From Sphingomonas sp. (lineage in GTDB: Bacteria; Pseudomonadota; Alphaproteobacteria; Sphingomonadales; Sphingomonadaceae), in contig NZ_JAQZBC010000011.1 of the NCBI RefSeq assembly GCF_029239295.1, positions 1 through 64,000 on the forward strand: DNA of 64,000 nt. Direction: 5' to 3'. Positions 1-6,584 of the stretch are shown here, piece by piece. Below the pieces are notes generated by a model. The model had not been told where the DNA came from. It did no database searches and saw only the letters and a list, made by a program, of their open reading frames with translations. Position numbers and translations under genes: made by a program. Numbering within the stretch: position 1 is the stretch's first letter; every line of letters begins with the position of its first letter.

Positions 1-2
1 CA

Positions 3-131
3 GAACCGAAAACTTCCCGCACCGCCCGCGCCCTCGTCAAAGACGATAAGCATCCCGGCTACGGCCAAACGGGCAAGGCGGCCCTCACGCCACGCTTACG
101 CTCCAAACGTGACAGTTTGCGAACCAAGTAA
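3..131 (+). CDS. C-terminal end of an unidentified protein (5' end outside window)
   Basis: An open frame enters from the left edge and ends with TAA at 129-131. The 42 visible residues are basic and end in SKRDSLRTK. The composition (K, R, T, G-rich) looks like a plausible basic tail, but no domain can be recognised. It converges on the MucR-like gene. It could be a chance frame; the only support is that it stays open to the window edge. Confidence 0.25.
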   Translation, partial: EPKTSRTARALVKDDKHPGYGQTGKAALTPRLRSKRDSLRTK

Positions 132-173
132 GGTCGAGCCGAAGAACGGCCCGACCCATCAGGCACTCGCGCG

Positions 174-674
174 TCAGTTAGAGGCCGACTTGTGACTGAG
201 CTTCAGCGTGCCACCATACGCCTTACCGGAGCTTCGCGTCATGCCGGGCTTGCGACCCAAGCCGATCTTTTTCGCCATGGCGCTACGTGCTTCCGAGTAA
301 CTTTCAGCAACCATCGGATAGTCCGGCTTCAATCCGTACCGCGCGCGATACTCCTCGGGCGTAAGGCCGTGGCCGGAAAGGTGGCGTCGCAGGGTCTTGT
401 AAGGCTTGCCATCGATCATCGACAGGATGTGATCCTTTGACGCGAGAGATTTCCGAACTGAAACGGCGGGCGTGTACTCGTTCGTCGTTTCCGCTGGCAC
501 TTCTTCAAGGGTCGCGATTGGGAGCTGGTGCAGCGCTGCATGCACTTGTTGCAGGAAAGACAACACCTCAGTTTCGTCTGCTCGGGTGTTCGGATTGGAA
601 AGCCACGCGGTGGTCAGCTGTACCGCAAGGTCGACCATGTCAACCGTCGGATCATGCTGCGAATTTACACTCAT
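174..674 (-). CDS. MucR/Ros-family transcriptional regulator without zinc cysteines
   Basis: A 166-aa protein whose residues about 75-140 match the MucR/Ros DNA-binding fold: the block YKTLRRHLSGHGLTPEEYR followed by RYGLKPDYPMVAESY and a basic GLGRK tail. MucR/Ros proteins normally bind zinc through CxxC plus two histidines. Here the CxxC region reads LSMIDGK, so both cysteines are gone while the RRHL and GH histidines remain. Cysteine-poor Ros homologues are known in rhizobia, so the protein can still be a folded DNA binder. Family members regulate exopolysaccharide, motility and surface traits. The N-terminal 70 residues are acidic and variable, as usual. It is followed on the left by an unrelated fragment and preceded by a palindrome at 769-780. 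Confidence 0.85.
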   Translation of the reverse strand: MSVNSQHDPTVDMVDLAVQLTTAWLSNPNTRADETEVLSFLQQVHAALHQLPIATLEEVPAETTNEYTPAVSVRKSLASKDHILSMIDGKPYKTLRRHLSGHGLTPEEYRARYGLKPDYPMVAESYSEARSAMAKKIGLGRKPGMTRSSGKAYGGTLKLSHKSASN

Positions 675-768
675 TTAGTACACCTTCATAGGGGAGGGGG
701 TCCGCTGCCATCCCTGCGTGGTGTTTTCAAGGTCAACATGCGGGTCTTTGCGCTAAGATGTAGAAAGC

Positions 769-780
769 GTAACGCGTTAC
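769..780. promoter_or_regulatory. 12-bp perfect palindrome upstream of the MucR-like gene
   Basis: GTAACGCGTTAC is a perfect dyad about 95 bp upstream of the MucR-like start codon (674), in an AT-richer stretch between that gene and the IS66 remnant. Its position suits an operator, but no regulator can be assigned, and a 12-bp palindrome can occur by chance. Confidence 0.3.
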
Positions 781-865
781 CGCAAATATTGTTATGCAGC
801 GCTACCGCCTCGTTACCTCGGTCAAAGTAATACTCGCCTGCGTAAGGTGGCGTGAGGACCGCAGT

Positions 866-1807
866 TTATGTGGCTTGCGCTGTTGTCTGGTCTGTCTGGG
901 GCACCCAGTTCCACGGCGTCAGCTCGAGCAGCGACTGGTGGGCCAGTCGCCGGCGACCCTGGCGATGACATCGGCGATATAGGCCTGCGGGTCGACGCCG
1001 TTGGCCTTGCAGGTCTGGACGACGGTGTAGATGGCGGCGGCTCGCTCGCCGCCTGCGCGCGAACCCGCGAACAGCCAGTTGCGCCTTCCCACGGCGACGC
1101 GGCGCAGGGCCCGCTCCGCGATATTGGTGTCGGTCTCCAGGCGCCCGTCACCCAGGAAGCGGCACAGCGCCGGCCAGCGTTTGGTGCCATAGGCGATGGC
1201 TTGGCTTTGCCATGTCGGACTTGGGCGACAGGCGGCGAAGGGCAGCGTCGAGCACCTCGCGCAAGGCGTCGACCAGCGGCTGACCACGCACCTCCGCCTC
1301 GACGGCATAGAGCGTGCCGATGCGCTCCAGGATATCGGTGGTCAGCGGGGTTGGTGAGCGTTCGTGCAGGTCGAAGACCTTGCGCCGGAAGTGTGCCCAG
1401 CATGCGACCTCCGTGACGCCACCGCGGTACAGGGCTTCACAGCCGGTATAGGCATCGGCCTTAAGAAAGCCGCGAAAGCCGGCGAGATGCGCCTGGGGGT
1501 GCGCGCCGGTGCGATCGGGCGTGAAGCGAAACCATGTTGCGGGCGGTGTCGTGCTGCCAGACGCCTGGTCGTCGGCGGCCAGCTTACCCAGCCGCGCCTG
1601 CTTGCGCCACGTATAGCTCAGCCTGCTCGACACCTCGCGCCGGGTGATGGCATCACGGACCCGCACGCCCGGACGGAACGCCTCGGCCAGGATCTCCAGC
1701 TTCTCCGGGTCCGACCAGCTCCGCCGGCCGGACACCCGACCGACCACCTCCACACGACCAGTGGCCTGACACCCCTGTAAAGCTGGCCGCCTAAAGATTG
1801 AGGGCAA
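866..1807 (-). pseudogene. IS66-family transposase remnant (tnpA fused to tnpC, tnpB lost)
   Basis: Reading from 1807 leftwards, the first ~60 codons resemble IS66 TnpA (GRRSWSDPEKLEILAEAF, then RRE..SRLSYTWRKQ). The frame then runs straight into the middle of TnpC (FLKADAYTGCEALYRGG, VTEVACWAHFRRKVFDLHE). tnpB and the first part of tnpC are therefore deleted. The TnpC reading shifts near 1190-1230 into another frame (RWPALCRFLGDGRLETDTNIAERALR, RNWLFAGS) and again near 925, where the canonical end LLELTPWNW and a TAA at 866-868 appear in a third frame. At least two frameshifts plus the deletion mean no active transposase. Clear terminal inverted repeats were not found, so the ends are approximate. 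Confidence 0.85.
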
Positions 1808-1825
1808 CCAACGAAAGGAAAGCCG

Positions 1826-3031
1826 ATGCTAGCATACATTCGGAAAGCGGTGATCATGTGCGCGGCGCTGTTTGCCTCGGCGGTCGGCGGCCAAGTCCTG
1901 AAGGCGCCATACACACTCCTCGACAACACGAAGGATGGCCATACCAAGCTGGTCGCGCTGGTGTCCAAGACGAACGCGGCGGTGAAGAAGGGCGCTGTCG
2001 TTGTCACGTGCCGTGACGCGCCGCCGTTCGTCTATGCGGTAAAGGGTACATCTTGCCCGGCGATGACGCGACCCGTAGAGCCTATTGACCAGCATCAGGC
2101 GCTGCTTAACCGCGGCGACCTTTGGGGCGTAAACATCAGCGGGTTGGAGTTTGCAACCGAACTGTCGGTGGTCGAAGCTGACATTGATTTTTACGCTGAT
2201 GCTGGCGTCAAGAGCATTCGCCTGCCGATCAAGCGTGATCGTCTGCTAACGGAGCAAAAGCTTGCTGCACTGGATGCGCTCGTAAAGCACGCCACGGGTC
2301 GCGGTATTGTCGTCGTGCTGGACGAGCATAGTTTCGGCAACATTGGCGATCCTCGCATTCGCGATTTCTGGCTTCGGGTAGGCCCGCGATACAAGGGACA
2401 GCATCTCGTCTGGTTCGACCTTCAGAATGAACCCGGTGGTGGCACATGGGAAACGTGGGGACCGGATAGCCGCGAGTTGATCCATGCGTTGCGTGCGGCA
2501 GGTATTGATAACGTGATGGTTCTCGAATGGCGGCAGTCATCCGGCGCATCGCGCGCCGACAAGAACGAACTCTCGTCCGAACCATGTGTAAGCGCGCTGT
2601 GCAGCCTGAGCCGTGCTGGCGTGAAGACGCTGGCCGACTTGGATCCGCTCAAGCGCACTGTTCTCTCACCTCATCGCTACTTCGACAAGGACGGTTCCGG
2701 AACCAGCAAATATTGCCGCACTGATCTGTCACCGAACGGAGCATTCGGGTCGTCAGTGAGCATGGCTCAAAAGCTAGGTGTCAACCTTTATCTGGGTGAG
2801 TTCGCGTGGGGTAGCTACGCAGACGACTTCCCGGAGAGCTGCCGGACCCTTGCGCCGAAGCTGATCGAGTATCTGAAAGCGACGCCGGAGTTTATCGGTG
2901 GGGCGTCGTGGGGGTGGGGGCCGCGCTGGTCCAAGTCTTACATCTTCCGAGGCGAGCATCCGGATGACCCCGCGCGAACTTGGGCGACCGCTAACGGCCA
3001 GTTTGTGCGGTCGCTCATGGAGGCGAACTGA
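1826..3031 (+). CDS. GH5-type glycoside hydrolase (cellulase-like fold)
   Basis: A 401-aa protein with a hydrophobic N-terminus (about residues 5-22) that may be a signal peptide, a ~65-residue unassigned lead domain, then a GH5-like TIM barrel from about residue 95. Visible GH5 features are DLWGVNISGLEF at the first strand, VLDEHSFG, the acid/base motif FDLQNEPGGG, LSPHRYF and the probable nucleophile in YLGEFAWG. It would cleave beta-linked polysaccharide. A purine-rich ribosome site (AAAGGAAAG) precedes the ATG at 1826. Its stop overlaps the next ATG (TGATG), and the following genes are a phage lysis cassette, so it may be a phage-borne depolymerase rather than a host cellulase. The substrate cannot be read from sequence. 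Confidence 0.8.
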   Translation: MLAYIRKAVIMCAALFASAVGGQVLKAPYTLLDNTKDGHTKLVALVSKTNAAVKKGAVVVTCRDAPPFVYAVKGTSCPAMTRPVEPIDQHQALLNRGDLWGVNISGLEFATELSVVEADIDFYADAGVKSIRLPIKRDRLLTEQKLAALDALVKHATGRGIVVVLDEHSFGNIGDPRIRDFWLRVGPRYKGQHLVWFDLQNEPGGGTWETWGPDSRELIHALRAAGIDNVMVLEWRQSSGASRADKNELSSEPCVSALCSLSRAGVKTLADLDPLKRTVLSPHRYFDKDGSGTSKYCRTDLSPNGAFGSSVSMAQKLGVNLYLGEFAWGSYADDFPESCRTLAPKLIEYLKATPEFIGGASWGWGPRWSKSYIFRGEHPDDPARTWATANGQFVRSLMEAN

Positions 3032-3249
3032 TGTCGGACAAGGAAGCCGAGGCTGTGTGGCAGATCCGGCGCATCATGCCAACATGCCGCCCGGGATGCC
3101 CAAGGCGCGACTGCTTGAGGCGCTTGCGGCTGTGCCGGCGTGCTGAGCCGTTCCTTACCCACACACCGGAAAGCAATACGCGCTTCCAGTACGATATCAT
3201 CAAAGGACGGCCGGAGAGCGTCCGCGATTTCGCCGGCAGCGTTCGGTAG
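3031..3249 (+). CDS. Small hypothetical protein after GH5 (doubtful)
   Basis: A 72-codon frame whose ATG overlaps the GH5 stop. It is rich in Arg, Cys and Pro in the middle (a composition typical of a wrong frame in GC-rich DNA), but its last 25 residues (RFQYDIIKGRPESVRDFAGS) look more protein-like. It ends with TAG directly before the next ATG at 3250, in the same frame. One possibility is a single longer gene broken by this stop and a nearby frameshift. No family was recognised. Confidence 0.3.
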   Translation: MSDKEAEAVWQIRRIMPTCRPGCPRRDCLRRLRLCRRAEPFLTHTPESNTRFQYDIIKGRPESVRDFAGSVR

Positions 3250-3612
3250 ATGCAGAGCACGCAGGTCGGGATGCTAGAGCGCCTGGCCAAGCTGGACGCC
3301 AACCGCGTTGGTGAAGCCATCGCGAAAATCGAGGTGGTGGGCGACGCGGTAAAGGAGCGCGTCGAGGTAGCAGTCGAGGCGGTCAAAGATCGGGTCGACA
3401 AGCTGAAGGCGGATAAGGACCGGTGCGATGGTGCCGGCTCCTTCGTCAGCCTGCTGTTCAAGTACGGGCCAACCGCCTTATCGCTGCGGACGCTGCTGTA
3501 CTTGGCGGGGCGATCGATCGGCGTCGTCCCTGCCCCTCCGATGCCCGCAGTGCGGATCGAAGCGTCGGGCAATCCCGACAATAACGAACCCCGCTCGGGA
3601 GATACGCCATGA
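3250..3612 (+). CDS. Small helical protein of a phage lysis cassette
   Basis: A 120-aa protein with a long charged helix (about residues 8-55, heptad-like VGDAVKERVEVAVEAVKDRV) followed by a moderately hydrophobic segment (about 62-92) and a Pro-rich tail. Its TGA overlaps the endolysin ATG by four bases (ATGA), so the two are translationally coupled. Position just before an endolysin suggests a holin or spanin role, but only one weak membrane segment is visible and no holin family can be named. Confidence 0.5.
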   Translation: MQSTQVGMLERLAKLDANRVGEAIAKIEVVGDAVKERVEVAVEAVKDRVDKLKADKDRCDGAGSFVSLLFKYGPTALSLRTLLYLAGRSIGVVPAPPMPAVRIEASGNPDNNEPRSGDTP

Positions 3613-4109
3613 GCAACGACAAGCTGCGCGTTGGACCTGTGTCGCTTGCCACGATCCACCATTTCGAAAGCTGCCGGCTGGAAGCGTATCGGGATGCGGT
3701 GGGCGTGCCGACGATCGGCTGGGGCAACACCTATTATCTCGACGCCTCCAAGGTCCGCATGGGCGACAAGCTCACCCAGGCGCAGGCAGATGACCTTTTC
3801 GCACGCATCCTTGAGCGGGATTTCTCGGCGCCAGTTGGCAAGGCCCTTGGCGAGGCTCGGACCACACCCGCTCAGTTCGGCGCCATGGTCTGCCTCGCGT
3901 ACAACATCGGGACTACGCGCTTCAGCCAAGCGCGGTATTCGCCGTGCTGTTGCAGGTTTATTTTCTCGCGAAGTCTCGATCAGCTCGTGAAGCTCCTAAG
4001 CCTTGAACCGCCCCCTTCAGATCGGGTCTTCCGATGCTCGGTCGTCTGTCATGCCGTCATCCAAGACGTAGTGATCGCGCTGGAGACGGTGACGCGAAGT
4101 ACCTGCTGA
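3609..4109 (+). pseudogene. GH24 phage-type endolysin, C-terminus disrupted
   Basis: The first ~105 residues are a clear GH24 lysozyme (peptidoglycan muramidase): catalytic triad Glu20 (HHFESCRLEAY), Asp29 and Thr35 (GVPTIGWGNT), then LTQAQADDLFARIL and FGAMVCLAYNIGTTRFSQ. After FSQ, where the family continues with a second helical lobe (a further ~50 residues), the frame turns into Cys/Ser-rich sequence with no similarity and stops at 4109. The change lies near 3930, so the gene has a frameshift or deletion there. With the two upstream small genes it marks a prophage lysis module remnant. No other phage structural genes are present. Confidence 0.75.
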
Positions 4110-4195
4110 AGAGCAAGGAGGCGTGGTTTCACTGCCGCCAGCCGGTCAAGTACACCGTCGGCTGGATTGACGAGGTAACGAAGCCGCAGCCGTAA
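4058..4195 (+). pseudogene. 3' fragment of an unidentified (probably phage) gene
   Basis: In a different frame from the endolysin, a stretch ending with TAA at 4193-4195 reads KYLLKSKEAWFHCRQPVKY and then TVGWIDEVTKPQP. This has a convincing protein composition but no start codon or ribosome site. It is best explained as the tail of a gene whose 5' part was lost in the same event that broke the endolysin. The family is not recognised. Confidence 0.4.
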
Positions 4196-4490
4196 GCGGA
4201 AGAGGCACCCAAACTTCGGGGGGTCAGCATGCCTCTTCCTGCCCAACGCGGGAGTTCGGCGCCGTGCACATCATGTCTGCATGGTTCCCTCCGCTCTGGC
4301 AATCACCCCAGCCGGTAGACTCATCCATTGCTGAGGCGTATTGCCAGAGCACGATTGCCAGAAGGACCTCCATAGCTGGAGCCGCTTCTACAATTGCGCG
4401 AGCGGGACGAAGGCCATGTGTAGCAAGTGCAGGCGGATAGCCGTCGCGAACGGCGAAGAATGGAGGGTGGTCGCGAAGAAGTAAGCGCGC
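4196..4490. other. Spacer with competing short ORFs, no assignable gene
   Basis: Two overlapping short frames run here on the + strand: ATG 4273 to TAG 4440 (55 aa, no Cys pair) and a frame ending at 4484 that includes MCSKCRRIAVANGEEW (ATG 4416). The latter has a CxxC and may be the end of a small zinc-binding phage protein. Neither has a convincing ribosome site, and they cannot both be coding. No RNA or repeat was recognised. Confidence 0.25.
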
Positions 4491-4753
4491 GTGGGCGGTG
4501 TTAAGTTCAGGACGATTGGCCACTTGTCGAAGCTCGATGCGCAGCTGGGGATCACCTGCAACGGCTGCGGGCATCAGATCGTGATGGAGCGTCGGGGGGC
4601 TTCTTCCGGCACAAGGGCTGAAACGCGACCTTAGAGGCGTCCGGCTATCGGCTTCGCTGTCGCAAATGCGGGCATAAGGGAGCCTCGTTGCGCGCAGTGC
4701 AGCTCAAAGAGCGCGGCAAGGTGCCGATGCCGAAGGTGCCGTGGGAGACGTAG
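4491..4753 (+). pseudogene. Small two-CxxC zinc-ribbon protein, frameshifted
   Basis: From a GTG at 4491 the frame reads VKFRTIGHLSKLDAQL, ITCNGCGHQIV, then derails. In another frame the continuation GFFRHKG, a TGA, then NATLEASGYRLRCRKCGHKG and a basic tail to TAG at 4751-4753 is obvious. The two halves give two CxxC knuckles as expected of a zinc ribbon. The lesions are a length change in the G-run near 4594-4599 and a TGA (probably former TGG) at about 4619-4621. Small proteins of this layout are common in sphingomonads and their phages. As it stands the gene cannot make the full protein. Confidence 0.5.
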
Positions 4754-4990
4754 CTGCGGCCTAACAAAAAATAGCGGGGCGACGGCTGTGGGCACGCTCG
4801 CCGGGCAGTCCACCTCGCGCCGTCGAGGCTTGAAGGCCCAAGCACTCAATCGCGGATAAACTGGCCAGTTGGATATAAAGGGAAACCACGCAAGCGTCGA
4901 CCTAGGATAGCGCCACTACTAGGACAGCAAACACCACCAGCATCTCGAAGAATCCGACCAGGAAGCGGCGGTTGATGAGGCGTCCGATCC

Positions 4991-5428
4991 CTAGCTCAAG
5001 CGCCGGTTGAGTGGCTGGCGCCCGGATGTCGAAAGCGCCAGAGCCAACCTCATACAGGCTTCAGGCGTCAAGCTGAGCAAGCTCCGCCGACCATCCTGCG
5101 GGTCGCCTGACCGGCTCAAGAGGTTCATTGCCACAAGCTTGTCGATCCACCGGATCGCCGTGGTCTGGGGAACATACGAGGCAATACATGCCGATGTCAG
5201 GCACGTGGACTTACCCTCCGCTCGATCAATCAGCAAAGCGAGCATGATGTCCCAAGCGGGATCTCCGAACAAACCGAGCCCATCGAAGTGGAAGTCTCGT
5301 TGTCGGCGCGCGCTGTAAATGGCACGGGCTGCCTCAATATGATCCACACCGATGCCGCAATCTGCAAGCATGTCGCTAGGCTGAGACCGCTCTTGATATT
5401 TCGAATCGGTATCGAAACGGTTAGCCAT
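4991..5428 (-). CDS. MarR-like winged-helix regulator (copy 1)
   Basis: A 145-aa protein. Residues about 50-130 form a winged helix: FGDPAWDIMLALLIDRAEGK (dimer/entry helix), TSACIASYVPQTTAIRWIDKL (recognition helix), LLSRSGDPQDGRRSLLSLT (wing). The N-terminal 45 residues are variable with a basic segment YSARRQRDFHFDGLG. It is clearly related to the protein at 26905-27342 (shared DPAWD, SAC, TTA.RWI, DP.D.RRS). It is divergent from a small protein gene 74 bp away, and the same arrangement exists for the second copy. It probably binds the shared intergenic region; the ligand is unknown. Confidence 0.75.
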   Translation of the reverse strand: MANRFDTDSKYQERSQPSDMLADCGIGVDHIEAARAIYSARRQRDFHFDGLGLFGDPAWDIMLALLIDRAEGKSTCLTSACIASYVPQTTAIRWIDKLVAMNLLSRSGDPQDGRRSLLSLTPEACMRLALALSTSGRQPLNRRLS

Positions 5429-5473
5429 ATGCGCTATTCCCCCTACAGGGCCGCTCTAACGCGGATTATGCAC

Positions 5474-5486
5474 CCCTGAATTAACC
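5474..5486. promoter_or_regulatory. Shared motif CCCTGAATTAACC between regulator and small gene (copy 1)
   Basis: The motif CCCTGAATTAACC lies in the 74-bp divergent region. The equivalent region of the second module (27358-27370) has CCCTGCATTAACC, 12 of 13 bases identical, although the rest of the two spacers is not similar. This conservation points to an operator or promoter element recognised by both regulators. Inference only. Confidence 0.4.
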
Positions 5487-5502
5487 AAAAGTAGATCAAC
5501 CT

Positions 5503-5712
5503 ATGACGAAAATTGCAAGTGCACACGACGAGTTGACGAGGAGAGTTCGTGAGGCACTCACCATCTCTGATCATCTAGGGCTTGTGGATACTAGTATTGC
5601 CCTCAATGCCGCCCTGGTTTCCTTGGATGGGAAAGGGACACCAGGCTTGGATCAGATGCCGGGCGGTGAACGCGGGCCGATTGTCGCTGGTTCCAAGCCA
5701 GTAAGGCCGTGA
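5503..5712 (+). CDS. Small hypothetical protein divergent from MarR-like gene (copy 1)
   Basis: A 69-aa protein with a central block ALTISDHLGLVDTSIALNAA followed by a Gly/Pro-rich tail. No signal peptide or membrane segment. The same pattern (AL.I.D.LG....IALN, then G.G..P) appears in the small protein at 27415-27615, which is also divergent from a MarR-like gene. The helix plus short length suggests a partner or antagonist of the regulator, but no function is known. An in-frame ATG at 5503 with adjacent motif supports the start. Confidence 0.55.
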   Translation: MTKIASAHDELTRRVREALTISDHLGLVDTSIALNAALVSLDGKGTPGLDQMPGGERGPIVAGSKPVRP

Positions 5713-5808
5713 CAGGCACTTAGCCAACTCGATCTGTTATGGAGTAGGCGTTGGGCGGTCGATGATCCTCAATGCAGCGTCACAGGCCTGACGACTGCAT
5801 GGCGCTAA

Positions 5809-6507
5809 CCCGACGATCCCGAGAGCTTCAGCGACTCGGTTACCATCTACCCCGATCATGTGGCGGCACCGCTCGGCGGGCTCACCCCGGTGGCGCTGCT
5901 GATCCGCCGTGAACGAACCGGCCGCGGGAGACAGGCCAGCATCGCTCAGGCCGAGGTCATGCTCGCCCAGATTAGCCGGGAGATCGGGCTGGCGATGGAG
6001 GGCAAGCAAGCCGATGCTCGGTCCGCCGTCTACCCCTGCCGTGGGGATGACGACTGGATAGGGATCTCGCAAAGGAACGGGGCTGAGGCTGCGGCGATCG
6101 CGTCCGTATGCGGGGCGCGCCGCTTGAAGAATGGGCAGCATCGCTGGCGCCGATGATGCGGCACGACAGCTTCAGGCGGCGGGGGTGCCGTCGCGCGGAT
6201 GCTGCGCGTCGGCGATCTACCATCGTCGGACTACTTCGCCGAGCGCGGCCCTTTACGAAAGGAACATCATCCGCTGCTGGCGGAGCCCGTCACGTCGGAA
6301 GCGCAGCAATGTCTCGGCCAGCTACCCGATCCGGAGATGCGGCCCGCACCGTTGATGGGCGAGGATGGTGATAAGGTGCTACGCGAGTGGCTGGGCGTGG
6401 ACGCTGACGCGATAGAGCGTTTGGTGAAGGCAGGGAGCGTGGAACGGGAAAACCCGGGGGAGCGCAGCGTGATTGAGGTGGTGCTCGCCGGAAATCACCC
6501 GACCTAG
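5809..6507 (+). pseudogene. CaiB/BaiF family III CoA-transferase, truncated and frameshifted
   Basis: Only the C-terminal half remains. The first part reads SVTIYPDHVAAPLGGLTPV, LIRRERTGRGRQASIAQAEVM and YPCRGDDDWIGIS, the hallmarks of the second half of class III CoA-transferases. An in-frame TAA at 5806 cuts it off from any N-terminus with the catalytic Asp. Near 6095-6200 the reading changes frame more than once, and the end VGDLPSSDYFAERG, HHPLLAEPV, LREWLGVDADAIERL runs to TAG at 6507. It sits next to the GH92 gene but on the opposite strand and is unrelated to it. It is not functional. Confidence 0.8.
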
Positions 6508-6584
6508 ACGAGTGGCGAAGGCAGCGGCGTGACCTGCAGCCCGGCATCGCCCTCGACGATGCTGTGGAACAGACGATCGCGTAT

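Noticed and set aside
4860..4990. Minus-strand hydrophobic peptide ending VVFAVLVVALS after the regulator
   Set aside because: No start codon or ribosome site in frame; it overlaps the regulator's end and is likely a chance frame.
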